Below are positions 18,138 through 26,636 of a DNA stretch of 64,000 nt, one piece after another. The notes beneath the pieces were generated by a model. That model did no database searches and was not told the origin of the DNA. It was given only the letters and a program-made list of their open reading frames with translations. Made by a program: the position numbers and the translations under genes. Every line of letters begins with the position of its first letter. Within the stretch, counting starts at the first letter, position 1. This stretch comes from Alishewanella agri BL06 (lineage in GTDB: Bacteria > Pseudomonadota > Gammaproteobacteria > Enterobacterales > Alteromonadaceae): the NCBI RefSeq assembly GCF_000272005.1, contig NZ_AKKU01000018.1, positions 1 through 64,000 of the forward strand. The letters run 5' to 3'.

Positions 18138-19228
18138 TGCAAACCACCTCTGACAAACAGCGCCTACCGGCAGAACAAAGCTTTGCTGACGAGCTCGAAC
18201 GCCTGCGCCATTGGGATCCGGCGCCCATTCCCCCCGGTTGGCAAATGTCACCGGTTGCCGCCGAAAAATTTATTATTGGCGACCCTAATCTGAATGTTAA
18301 AAAGAAGTTTGTGGCGCCAGCCAGTGTTGTTACCCGAATTGTCATTTCGCTCTGTACCCAACGCGGTTGTTTACTGATTGGCGAGCCGGGCACCGCTAAA
18401 TCCTGGTTATCAGAATTACTGTGTGCAGCAATCTCCGGCGATTCCTCATTGATTGTGCAAGGTGGGGCGGTGAATAGTGTCGATCAGCTACTTTACAGCT
18501 GGAACCAGGCAATTCTGCAGCGTCAGGGCCCCAGCCCGGACGCTTTGGTGCCCAGCCCGTTATATCGGGCAATGCGCGATGGTAAATTTGTGCGCTTTGA
18601 AGAAATGTCGCGCTGCCCGCAACCGTTACAGGATGCTGTGCTCTCGCTGCTGTCGGATCGGGTTATCACCATACCGGAGCTAAGTGGGCCCCAGGGTGTG
18701 CTCTATGCCAAAAAGGGCTTTAATATTATCGCCACCGCCAATAGCGTGGATGAGGGCTTACATAAAATGAGCGCAGCCCTGAAACGACGGATGAACTTTG
18801 AACATATTAAGCCGATTAGTCATATTGACGATGAAATCAGTGTGGTGATGTGGGAAACCGCGAAACTGAATGCCGGCGCCGGTATCGATATTAATCTCGA
18901 CCCACTGCTATTTGAAATGCTGGCCACCATTTTTCATGAACTGCGCAACGGCCAAACCCTGGATGGTCGCAGCACGGATCGCCTGGCGGCGGCTGCTATG
19001 TCAACCGCGGAAGCCGTGGTGGTAGGCCATACGCTGTGTGTGCATAGTTATTACTATCAGCAAGGCCAGCTGGAATATGGGCAGTTGCTGCATTTCTTAC
19101 TGGGGTCAGCCTTAAAAGATAACCCGGAAGACCGCCGCCGTTTGTTACATTACTTTGATAGCGAAATCAGCAATAAGGCCGGTGCACACTGGCAACAACT
19201 CTATCAACAGCGAGAGCTGATATTGTAA
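18137..19228 (+). CDS. MoxR/YehL-type AAA+ ATPase
   Basis: A 363-residue AAA+ ATPase. Walker A is GEPGTAKSW (about residues 80-88), Walker B is FVRFEEMS, and sensor 1 is IIATANSVDEG; the C-terminal lid runs to the end. Sequence flavour and length recall E. coli YehL and the MoxR group, whose members act as chaperone-like remodellers, usually beside a von Willebrand factor A protein. No VWA gene is present here. It starts inside the stop codon of the GspE-fusion gene (TGATG), so the two products are probably made in fixed ratio and may work together. The client protein is unknown. Confidence 0.85.
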   Translation: MQTTSDKQRLPAEQSFADELERLRHWDPAPIPPGWQMSPVAAEKFIIGDPNLNVKKKFVAPASVVTRIVISLCTQRGCLLIGEPGTAKSWLSELLCAAISGDSSLIVQGGAVNSVDQLLYSWNQAILQRQGPSPDALVPSPLYRAMRDGKFVRFEEMSRCPQPLQDAVLSLLSDRVITIPELSGPQGVLYAKKGFNIIATANSVDEGLHKMSAALKRRMNFEHIKPISHIDDEISVVMWETAKLNAGAGIDINLDPLLFEMLATIFHELRNGQTLDGRSTDRLAAAAMSTAEAVVVGHTLCVHSYYYQQGQLEYGQLLHFLLGSALKDNPEDRRRLLHYFDSEISNKAGAHWQQLYQQRELIL

Positions 19229-19261
19229 CTTTGTAAATTTTTTATTTCGAAGCTTGCACAG

Positions 19262-19301
19262 CCATTTAAACTGTATTAGTGTATTAATACAGTTTAAATG
19301 G
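19262..19301. promoter_or_regulatory. 17-bp inverted repeat, probable operator of the GntR/YtrA-type regulator
   Basis: CCATTTAAACTGTATTA (19262-19278) and its perfect complement TAATACAGTTTAAATGG (19285-19301) flank the six bases GTGTAT. It directly precedes the first gene of the ABC operon, and its right end touches the ribosome site GGAG. YtrA-subfamily GntR repressors bind long inverted repeats of this kind at the head of their own ABC operons, and such a regulator is encoded at 22719-23105. A role as an mRNA hairpin masking the ribosome site is an alternative. Confidence 0.7.
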
Positions 19302-19311
19302 AGACAGGGAT

Positions 19312-20187
19312 ATGCCCGCAGTAATCGAAGTAAACAACTTAAGCCGCCACTTTAGCGGTCGTAGCGTGCTGAACCAGCTACAAGCCACAGCAGCTGAGGG
19401 CGATGTGATAGCCTTACTGGGCAAAAATGGCGCCGGAAAAACAACCTTACTGGAAACGATTCTCGGCTTTGCCGTACCGCAGCATGGCGAGGTGCGCTTA
19501 TTCGGCACCGCCAGTACTGAAATTGGCGCCCGCGAAAAGCAACAAATCGGTTTTGTGCCGCAGCAAGATGAGTTGCTGGAGCAACTGACACCCTATGAGC
19601 AACTGGAGTTATTTGCCCGCTTCCAACCGAATTGGGATCCCAAGCTGGCAGATCGCCTGTGTAGTAGCTGGGAAATTCCGCTGACGACCCGTATTAACAA
19701 ACTGTCTCTCGGACAGCGCCAGAAACTCTCCATTATGCTGGCGCTTTGTCATAACCCCAGACTCCTTATCCTCGATGAACCGGTTGCCAGCCTGGATCCG
19801 CTGGCAAGGCGGCAGTTTCTGACCGAGCTGGTGAATATTGCCGCCGATCAACAAACGACCATTATCTTCTCTTCCCATATTGTTACCGATATGGAGCGGG
19901 TGGCGAATAAAGTCTGGCTACTAAAAGATCAGCAGCTGTTATGGCAAGGCGAACTGGATGCGCTGAAAGAGTCGGTCGTACGGCTGCATTTTAGTTCCAC
20001 CAAAGCGCTACCGGCCACCTTGCATGAGTTAAAAGTGTTACATCAACAACAGCAGACCACACAATACACTCTGACCGTAACCAACTGGCAACCGCAGTGG
20101 CAGGCCAGTTTAGAGCAGCTACTGGCTACTGATATCCGGGTTGAATACCTGAATCTGGAAGAGATTTTTCTGGAGCTGCACCGATGA
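19312..20187 (+). CDS. ABC transporter ATP-binding protein
   Basis: A 291-residue ABC ATPase with Walker A GKNGAGKTT (about 37-45), Q-loop FVPQQDE, signature LSLGQRQKL, Walker B LLILDEPVASLDP and H-loop SSH. It belongs to the CcmA/YtrB-like group found with GntR regulators. It is the first gene of a five-gene overlapping operon: its stop overlaps the next start by ATGA. The operon has two large membrane proteins and a YtrA-type repressor, as in B. subtilis ytr-like systems that respond to cell-wall-active compounds. The substrate here is unknown. Confidence 0.93.
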   Translation: MPAVIEVNNLSRHFSGRSVLNQLQATAAEGDVIALLGKNGAGKTTLLETILGFAVPQHGEVRLFGTASTEIGAREKQQIGFVPQQDELLEQLTPYEQLELFARFQPNWDPKLADRLCSSWEIPLTTRINKLSLGQRQKLSIMLALCHNPRLLILDEPVASLDPLARRQFLTELVNIAADQQTTIIFSSHIVTDMERVANKVWLLKDQQLLWQGELDALKESVVRLHFSSTKALPATLHELKVLHQQQQTTQYTLTVTNWQPQWQASLEQLLATDIRVEYLNLEEIFLELHR

Positions 20188-21455
20188 AAGCCTGGTTTGC
20201 CTTGCTTGGCCGCCTGTTGTGGCCGAGTTTCGTTATTAAAGTGGTTTGGGGCTTATTGTTACTGCTGCTCGCTGTCACCTTACTCAGTGCGCAACCAAAA
20301 ACTGTGGTAGTGCCTCTGGCCTGTTTGATGTTATTGCTATTTTGTATTCCACTACAGTTTATGACATTGTGCCGGCGCGGCAGCTGGCGCTTACTGCCAC
20401 ACTTTCAGCGCCATAGCCGGCAACAATTGCTACTCAGTGCCGTATTATTCGGCTGTTTAGCTGGCGCCCTGCTGTGGCTGACAGAGCAAAGCTTTATATT
20501 GGGCTTGCAGTTAGGTGTGCTGGCTTTTGCTGGCTTAATCCTGCCGTGTCTGGTGCGGGGCCATTTGCGACCACTTTGGTTTGGCAGCAGTTTACTAATT
20601 CTGGTACTGGCCGCCAAATTACCACAACAGCTGCCGTTGTTCAGCCTGCCATTGTTCTTAACCATTCTTGGTTTAGTCAATATTTTGCTACTTGCCTGGT
20701 TTGCCCTGAATTGGTTAACCCCTGATACAGGTTATCGCCATCGCTCGGCAAAGGGCATCGCAAGCCCATGGCTCGCCATGCAGCGCCTGACCCGTCGGGC
20801 TGGCTCACTGTCCGGCACCTTACTATTAGGGCAAGGTGATAGCTGGGTTTCGCGCAGCGTGCGTTATCTGGCTTATTGCTGGTATCTGCCGGTAATCATG
20901 TGGCTTTGGAGTAGTTTGTTTGGCAATACGCCATTCACAGAGAACCCTTTTCTGCGAGCTTTGTATATTTTCTTACCCGCAGTCTTTTTACTTGAGCAAC
21001 TGACCCTGATGCTAAAACGAGTCAGACGGGCCTGGTTACAGCTGCCGCTTAGCCGGGATCAACTTTATCCAATGCTGGAGCGACAGGCAGCACAACATAT
21101 CCTGCTTTGCACCCTTATCGTAGCACCACTGGTGCTGCTGGTGTCACCACACTACATTGCCGCAGCCTGCACTTTGCTATTGTGGCCCAGCCTGGTGGCT
21201 TGCTCAGTCCTGGTCAATTGGCGTCTGATTCAGCAACCACTGTGGCAAAGTGGGCTGGTGCTGGTAAGCCTGCAAATTGCCGGCGTATTACTGTTAATCA
21301 CCTGCTGGAACCAGCCGCAAATATTACTGCTGCTCACGGCTGCACTCTGGTTGTCGGTCGCCATCTTACGTCTTAGTGTTAAAGCCCAGCTGCAACAACT
21401 GGATTGGGGACAACTCAAGCTAGCCAACCTACAGACTATCAGGAGCGGGTTATGA
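20184..21455 (+). CDS. Putative ABC transporter membrane subunit
   Basis: A 423-residue very hydrophobic protein with about ten predicted membrane helices and Leu/Gln-rich loops. I recognise no conserved motif. It begins within the stop codon of the ATPase gene (ATGA) and ends with ATGA into the next membrane protein, so it is almost certainly the permease partner. It and the following gene are similar in length and layout (two groups of helices separated by a basic loop near the middle), which suggests a heterodimeric permease. Confidence 0.8.
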   Translation: MKAWFALLGRLLWPSFVIKVVWGLLLLLLAVTLLSAQPKTVVVPLACLMLLLFCIPLQFMTLCRRGSWRLLPHFQRHSRQQLLLSAVLFGCLAGALLWLTEQSFILGLQLGVLAFAGLILPCLVRGHLRPLWFGSSLLILVLAAKLPQQLPLFSLPLFLTILGLVNILLLAWFALNWLTPDTGYRHRSAKGIASPWLAMQRLTRRAGSLSGTLLLGQGDSWVSRSVRYLAYCWYLPVIMWLWSSLFGNTPFTENPFLRALYIFLPAVFLLEQLTLMLKRVRRAWLQLPLSRDQLYPMLERQAAQHILLCTLIVAPLVLLVSPHYIAAACTLLLWPSLVACSVLVNWRLIQQPLWQSGLVLVSLQIAGVLLLITCWNQPQILLLLTAALWLSVAILRLSVKAQLQQLDWGQLKLANLQTIRSGL

Positions 21456-22726
21456 GTAACAAAGCCGTGTTACCAATCGCTGTCAGCAATTGCGCCCGGC
21501 TGCTCACCATTACGCCTTTAGGCAGCTTTGTGTGGGGACTAATAGGTTTTTTCTGGGTTCTGGGCTTTCTAGCTCCCTTAGGCTTTGTAGTGGCAAATCT
21601 GATCCTGCTGCCTTATTACTATGGTAGCCTGTTACCGAAAGCCTTGTATTTTATGCGCAGCAGTTATGGCCGTTTGTTACTCAGTCAGACTGAACGGCTG
21701 CTGAGTCTGCTACTGCTGGCACTGTTAATAATCCTGTTACCCATTCCGGGCTTGTATCAGGTCGCTGACGATCAGTTAAGTGCAGTACCACTGTGGCAAC
21801 TGATACTGATGTTAGCTGGTATCCATGCGCTGCTACATACAATGGCGTTATTAGTAAACAAACAAAAAGCTGATGCGGTTCTCGGGATCCTGGTTTTCAC
21901 AACTTACCTGACGCCGAACTGGTATTTCCTGCTGCTGTTTGACCGTCCACAATGGCTTGGCATCGCTTTGGCACTGGTAACATTGAGCGTTGCCATTGTT
22001 CTAAGTAAAACCTTACTGGCAACCGGTAAGCTACCCAAGCCAGAAATCAGCCTAAATTGGTGGCAAAGGGTAATACAGCCGTCTTTAGCACTTAGCCTGC
22101 ATCTGCAACAAAACGGCCAATGGTTTTATCGGCTCTTTATCTATAGTTGTTATTGCTTTGCATTACCGGTTGTCGAAAGCATCGTTTATCGGTTTACTGC
22201 CGGTCAGTGGCAGTGGTTACCCACAGACAGCTGGTCAATCTTCAACAATATGCTGCTGTTTAGCCCCTTAATGTGTTGGCTGCTACAGGTCCGGCAACAA
22301 CAGAGTAATCTCAGCAAAGCCTGGTTGTTTTATCCCTTTAGCCGCCAGCAGCTATTTTATTACCTGGAGCGCTATTATCTGCAGCAGCTGCTGTTGCTAT
22401 TGCTGCCACTAAGCCTCTTGCTGCTCAGTCGTGGACTGGCACAGGCAGAGCTGCTGGTGGCCCTGATGCTAAGCCTGGGTTTATTGCTCAGTAGTACTTA
22501 CCTGTTACTTGGCGCCAATTACAAGTTAGGTTTTGGCTGCAGCTACGGCCTCATCTTGGCGCTATCCATTGATATCTGGCCAGTCTCTACCCAAACCATC
22601 ACCCAAAGCTGGCTATTGACCGGCTTATTGCTGCTTACATTACTATTACGCAGCTGGGCAAATAAAAACTGGCAACAGCTGGACTTTACCCAGGCCGCTA
22701 AAGCAGTGAGGCAGCAGGATGTTTAG
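21452..22726 (+). CDS. Second putative ABC transporter membrane subunit
   Basis: A 424-residue hydrophobic protein with about ten membrane helices. I take the ATG at 21452 as the start because AGGAG lies seven bases before it and it overlaps the previous stop as ATGA; an in-frame ATG at 21404 lies inside the previous gene and has no better ribosome site. No specific family motif is visible. It resembles the preceding permease in plan (a positively charged loop before YPFSRQQLFYYLE here, and LPLSRDQLYPMLE there), which points to an ancient duplication. Its end overlaps the GntR regulator start by eight bases. Confidence 0.78.
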   Translation: MSNKAVLPIAVSNCARLLTITPLGSFVWGLIGFFWVLGFLAPLGFVVANLILLPYYYGSLLPKALYFMRSSYGRLLLSQTERLLSLLLLALLIILLPIPGLYQVADDQLSAVPLWQLILMLAGIHALLHTMALLVNKQKADAVLGILVFTTYLTPNWYFLLLFDRPQWLGIALALVTLSVAIVLSKTLLATGKLPKPEISLNWWQRVIQPSLALSLHLQQNGQWFYRLFIYSCYCFALPVVESIVYRFTAGQWQWLPTDSWSIFNNMLLFSPLMCWLLQVRQQQSNLSKAWLFYPFSRQQLFYYLERYYLQQLLLLLLPLSLLLLSRGLAQAELLVALMLSLGLLLSSTYLLLGANYKLGFGCSYGLILALSIDIWPVSTQTITQSWLLTGLLLLTLLLRSWANKNWQQLDFTQAAKAVRQQDV

Positions 22727-23105
22727 CATTAACCCCAATAGTGGCGAACCCATATACCGGCAGCTCACCGAGCAGGTCAAACGCATGGTGGCCGGAGGTC
22801 AATTGCAGCCGGGCGCCGAGCTGCCCTCAGTCCGGGAATTAGCCGCGCAATATGCGATTAACCCGATGACTATCTCCAAAGCCTATAGCCTATTGGAGGC
22901 CGAAGGCCTGTTGGAGCGCCAGCGTGGCAAGCCGATGACGATAGCTGCAGCCAGCGCGCCGAACCAAACCGAAGCCAGCCGTCTGCAGCAACTCTTGCCG
23001 CAATTGCAACAACTGGCACTGGCTGCGAATCAGTTGCAACTTTCCAAAGAAATTGTAATATCCACGTTATCCAACTTACTCGACAGGACGTCAAATGATG
23101 CTTAA
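22719..23105 (+). CDS. GntR-family regulator, YtrA subfamily
   Basis: A 128-residue regulator. The N-terminal winged helix (about 5-75) has the GntR hallmarks GEPIYRQLTEQVKRMV, GAELPSVRELAAQYAINPMTISKAYSLLE and GLLERQRGKP. Only a short helical C-terminus follows, as usual for the YtrA subfamily, which commonly represses its own ABC operon. The start ATG lies inside the previous gene and an AGG sits just before it. Its likely operator is the inverted repeat at 19262-19301, at the head of the operon. Confidence 0.92.
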   Translation: MFSINPNSGEPIYRQLTEQVKRMVAGGQLQPGAELPSVRELAAQYAINPMTISKAYSLLEAEGLLERQRGKPMTIAAASAPNQTEASRLQQLLPQLQQLALAANQLQLSKEIVISTLSNLLDRTSNDA

Positions 23106-23544
23106 ACACCTCTCGCCACTGGTGAAAATCCGTAACTTTTGCCAACGCCACCCATTACGTGTGTTGCTTGCGACCATTTTTTCGATTGCAACAGTACATT
23201 ATGCCCTGCAGCAAGAGGTTGTCTTAACACTGGCAGCATTTAATGGCGTGATCCAAAGCCTGATATTAGGCTTGCAGCCCAAGCCATCAAGCGAGCCCGA
23301 ATGGGTGGCGGATGTGTTTACCCAGCTAAAGCGTGAGCAAGATGTGCTTCACGTGAAACAACGTCAACTTCAGGTGCAGCAGATTAAAAAGGTGGCGCTG
23401 AGCAAGCTGGACGAGCAACAGGCACTACTGGATTTTCCGTTTAATCTTTATCGCGCTGCCGCAATACGCTTTCCAGCCAAGCAACTTCCTGCGCTAAAAA
23501 CCTGGTTAGCGGTAGAATTACCGCAGGCAGAGATAATCGACTAA
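23095..23544 (+). CDS. Unknown small membrane-associated protein, last gene of the ABC operon
   Basis: A 149-residue protein (147 or 148 if the second ATG at 23098 is used), preceded by AGGA and overlapping the GntR gene by 11 bases. One hydrophobic segment (about residues 21-55) is followed by a charged, coiled-coil-prone region rich in Gln, Lys and Glu (about 70-115) and a C-terminal part with FPFNLYRAAAIRFPAKQ. I recognise no family. Its place suggests a function with the ABC exporter. A parS-like sequence lies inside it at 23345-23360. Confidence 0.7.
   Translation: MMLKHLSPLVKIRNFCQRHPLRVLLATIFSIATVHYALQQEVVLTLAAFNGVIQSLILGLQPKPSSEPEWVADVFTQLKREQDVLHVKQRQLQVQQIKKVALSKLDEQQALLDFPFNLYRAAAIRFPAKQLPALKTWLAVELPQAEIID
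23345..23360. other. parS-like site inside the small unknown gene
   Basis: TGCTTCACGTGAAACA matches the widely conserved parS sequence TGTTTCACGTGAAACA at 15 of 16 positions. It is about 24 kb left of oriC. ParB is encoded at 43255-44130. One mismatch leaves room for chance, but most chromosomes have several degenerate parS sites around the origin. Confidence 0.55.
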
Positions 23545-23659
23545 CTGGCTAAACCAGCCAGAGCAGCTAACGCTGACCGGAGTGTGATATGCTCTGCGGT
23601 GGGGAACAACCAGGCAGAGCAACTATCGCTCTGGCAAACCATAATAACGAGAACCATCT

Positions 23660-24796
23660 ATGTTACTGATCCTAAAATTAGTCGCCGGCATCGTGCTGGG
23701 GATGTTACTGGGGCTGTATGCACCACATTGGCTAACACAAATTCTGATCACCTTTAAAGCGCTATTTGGTCAGTTGTTATTTTTCACCATTCCATTACTG
23801 ATCTTATTCTTTATTACCAGTGGTATCGCCGCCCTGCCGCGCAATTCGGGAAAACTATTGGGCCGCACTCTTGGTCTGGCCTATGTTTCGACTATTGCTG
23901 CCGGTGTACTGGCATTTTTGATTGCCGCCCTGGTCATTCCGATGTTGGCACCCGCAGCGGCCGATCTGGCGGGTACCGAAGGCGTCAATCTGGTGCCTTA
24001 CATCGAAATGAATATCCCGCCGGTGTTTAGTGTGATGACCGCGCTGGCGCTGGCTTTTGTATTTGGTCTTGGCATTGCCAGTACCCGGGCCGTCGCTTTG
24101 CAACAATTATCGGATCAGGGTCGCGATATCATTCAGCTATTACTGAGTAAAGTAATTATCCCACTGCTACCGCTGTATATTGCCGGTGTATTCGCACAGA
24201 TGGCCGCAGCCGGTACGGTTTTCGTCACCCTGAAAACTTTCGGCATAGTGCTGATTCTGGCTATATTGTTGCACTGGGCCTGGATTATTACTTTGTTTGT
24301 TATTGCCGGTATCAAAGCAGGCAAGTCGCCTTTTACGTTAATTCGCAATATGCTGCCGGCCTACTTTACGGCGCTCGGAACCATGTCCAGTGCGGCAACC
24401 ATCCCGGTTTCGCTGCAAGCGACCAAAAATAATGGTGTTAAAGACGAAGTAGCAAACTTCTCAGTACCTTTGTGCGCCACTATTCATCTGTCGGGCTCCA
24501 CCATTACTATCGTCAGCTGTGCTGTTGCCGTCATTATGATGAAGAGCAATCTGGAAATTCCCTCTTTGCTGACGATGATTCCGTTTATCCTGACTTTGGG
24601 CGTGGTGATGTTAGCAGCACCTGGCGTGCCTGGTGGCGCGGTCATGTCGGCAGTGGGGTTACTCGGCTCTATGCTGGGCTTTGGTGAAGGCGCTATTGCG
24701 CTGATGATAGCGCTTTATATGGCGCAGGATAGCTTCGGTACGGCCTGTAATGTCACCGGTGATGGTGCCATCGCAGTGCTGGTAGATAAGAGTTAA
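23660..24796 (+). CDS. Sodium/proton-coupled dicarboxylate or amino-acid symporter (DAACS family)
   Basis: A 378-residue inner-membrane protein with about eight membrane helices and the two re-entrant hairpins of the family. Family marks seen are the serine-rich hairpin SSAATIPVSL, the segment PLCATIHLSGSTIT and the NVTGDGA motif in the last helix. It is somewhat shorter than the usual 420-440 residues, with compact extracellular loops, but the transport core is complete. Substrate (C4-dicarboxylate, glutamate, aspartate or serine) cannot be told. It stands alone between the ABC operon and a DUF1289 gene. Confidence 0.9.
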   Translation: MLLILKLVAGIVLGMLLGLYAPHWLTQILITFKALFGQLLFFTIPLLILFFITSGIAALPRNSGKLLGRTLGLAYVSTIAAGVLAFLIAALVIPMLAPAAADLAGTEGVNLVPYIEMNIPPVFSVMTALALAFVFGLGIASTRAVALQQLSDQGRDIIQLLLSKVIIPLLPLYIAGVFAQMAAAGTVFVTLKTFGIVLILAILLHWAWIITLFVIAGIKAGKSPFTLIRNMLPAYFTALGTMSSAATIPVSLQATKNNGVKDEVANFSVPLCATIHLSGSTITIVSCAVAVIMMKSNLEIPSLLTMIPFILTLGVVMLAAPGVPGGAVMSAVGLLGSMLGFGEGAIALMIALYMAQDSFGTACNVTGDGAIAVLVDKS

Positions 24797-24853
24797 AGTC
24801 GTTGCTGGCCAGGGCTAACCCGGTCAGCTTATTTGGCTAAAGAAAAGCTTAAG

Positions 24854-25105
24854 ATGATCGAATCGCCCTGCGTCGCCTGCTGTAAGTTAGACAGTGCCAA
24901 AGTCTGCATTGGCTGCTATCGGCATATCAGTGAAATTGTCGACTGGAACCGTCGTTCAGAGGCTGAGCTGGCGGCTATTATGCAGCAGGTGGCGGCACGT
25001 AAAATCCAGTATCAGCAGCAAGATCTGACACAACTTGCGACCAGTGCCATTACTCACGCAGAATGGCAGACCGCAAAACAAGCATCAAAACGATCACCAG
25101 ACTAA
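24854..25105 (+). CDS. DUF1289 small cysteine-rich protein
   Basis: An 83-residue protein with the DUF1289 signature SPCVACCKLDSAKVCIGCYR and EIVDWNR; Cys6, Cys9, Cys18 and Cys21 probably bind a metal. Function unknown for the family. I prefer ATG 24854, where homologues usually begin a few residues before SPC. A TTG at 24833 would add seven residues. The Gln-rich C-terminal half is less conserved. Confidence 0.82.
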   Translation: MIESPCVACCKLDSAKVCIGCYRHISEIVDWNRRSEAELAAIMQQVAARKIQYQQQDLTQLATSAITHAEWQTAKQASKRSPD

Positions 25106-25130
25106 GCCTTACGCAAAGCCAGTGCCGAGA

Positions 25131-25162
25131 TAAAATTAACCCCACAGCTTGGTGGGGTTAAT
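25131..25162 (-). terminator. Rho-independent terminator of glmU
   Basis: Eleven-base arms ATTAACCCCAC (25135-25145) and GTGGGGTTAAT (25152-25162) flank the loop AGCTTG. On the minus strand the hairpin is followed by TTTTATCT. It starts nine bases after the glmU stop codon and faces the end of the DUF1289 gene, so it may stop transcripts from both sides. Confidence 0.85.
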
Positions 25163-25170
25163 AACAATCA

Positions 25171-26535
25171 TTATTTCTTGATTTTCACCGGCCGTTGCCA
25201 GCCTTCGATATGCCTCTGCTTAGCGCGGGCTACCACCAGCTCGCCATCGCCGGCATCACGGGTTAGCACTGAACCGGCGCCAACAGTGGCATTTACGCCA
25301 ACCGTAACCGGTGCGACCAGTGAGCTGTTGGAGCCAATAAAGGCACCATCTTTAATAGTAGTAACAAATTTATTGGCACCGTCATAGTTACAGGTAATGG
25401 TACCAGCACCGACATTCACTTTGTCACCAATCACCGCATCACCAAGATAAGTTAAGTGGTTGGCTTTAGAACCTTTGCCCAAAGTGGTTTTCTTCATCTC
25501 GACAAAGTTGCCAACATGGCTATCATCCAGCATCACACTGTCTGGCCGCAGCCGGGCGTATGGGCCAACTGAGCAATCGCTACCCACAGTTGCTTGTTCA
25601 ATCATCGAGTTCGGTTTAATTTCGGTGTTATCACCAATGCTACAGTCTTTTAGAATACAGTTGGCACCAATGGTCACGCCTTTACCCAGCACGACTTGGC
25701 CTTCAAAAATAACGTTGATATCGATCATCACATCGTTACCCACTGCAACGGTACCGCGCACATCAATCCGCGCCGGATCGCGCAGGTTAGCGCCAGCCAG
25801 CATTAACTCTTCCGCTTTGCGTTGCTGATAGGCACGCTCTAACGCGGCTAACTGCACCCGGTTATTGGCGCCCTCGACTTCCATCGGGTTTTGCGGCTGG
25901 GCAGTGGCAATCTCCACACCTTCGCTATGCGCCATCGCAATCACATCGGTCAGATAGTATTCGCCCTGAGCATTACTATTCGATAACCGGCTCAGCCAGC
26001 CTTTTAGCTGTTTACCCGGCAGCGCCATAATGCCGCTGTTTACTTCCTGAATTTTCAGCTGTTCTGGCGAAGCATCTTTTTGCTCGACAATACCGACGAC
26101 TTTGCCGTTTTCCCGCACAATACGGCCATAGCCGGTTGGGTTCGGCAGATTAACGGTAAGAATGGCTAAACCATTAGCCGGTTTTGCTGCCAGCAGTTGC
26201 TGCAGGGTTTCCAGCCGGGTTAACGGCACATCACCATACAGTACTAATACGGTATCTTCGTCAGCGATATTCGGGATGGCTTGCGCCACTGCATGGCCGG
26301 TACCCAGCTGTTCGGCCTGTAATACCCAATGCAGTGGTTGCCCGCCCATGGCCGCTTTTAACGCCTCGGCGCCATAACCATACACCAGCTGCGGTTTAGC
26401 GGCGCCCAGCGCGCGGGCAGTATCAATCACATGCTGCACCATTGGCCGCTCGGCCACCTTGTGCAATACCTTAGGTAAATCCGATTTCATCCGTGTGCCT
26501 TTACCGGCGGCGAGAATAACGACGTTTAGTGCCAT
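25171..26535 (-). CDS. glmU: Bifunctional N-acetylglucosamine-1-phosphate uridyltransferase/glucosamine-1-phosphate acetyltransferase
   Basis: A 454-residue enzyme making UDP-GlcNAc. The N-terminal uridyltransferase domain (about 1-227) has [18 protein letters not shown], and the C-terminal left-handed beta-helix (about 250-454) has hexapeptide repeats ([20 protein letters not shown]) and the acetyltransferase residues in NHLTYLGDA and NYDGANK. Length matches the E. coli enzyme. In E. coli it sits between atpC and glmS. Here it has its own terminator and is separated from atpC by about 10 kb and from glmS by about 17 kb. Confidence 0.98.
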   Translation of the reverse strand: MALNVVILAAGKGTRMKSDLPKVLHKVAERPMVQHVIDTARALGAAKPQLVYGYGAEALKAAMGGQPLHWVLQAEQLGTGHAVAQAIPNIADEDTVLVLYGDVPLTRLETLQQLLAAKPANGLAILTVNLPNPTGYGRIVRENGKVVGIVEQKDASPEQLKIQEVNSGIMALPGKQLKGWLSRLSNSNAQGEYYLTDVIAMAHSEGVEIATAQPQNPMEVEGANNRVQLAALERAYQQRKAEELMLAGANLRDPARIDVRGTVAVGNDVMIDINVIFEGQVVLGKGVTIGANCILKDCSIGDNTEIKPNSMIEQATVGSDCSVGPYARLRPDSVMLDDSHVGNFVEMKKTTLGKGSKANHLTYLGDAVIGDKVNVGAGTITCNYDGANKFVTTIKDGAFIGSNSSLVAPVTVGVNATVGAGSVLTRDAGDGELVVARAKQRHIEGWQRPVKIKK

Positions 26536-26636
26536 AAAAGAGTCCCTGTAATTCTGAATCTTAGCTTAGCGTTCTATTCTAAATGATCAGCATCCAGAAT
26601 ACAGGGGCAGGGTGAAGTTTTACTGAATAAGCCGCC

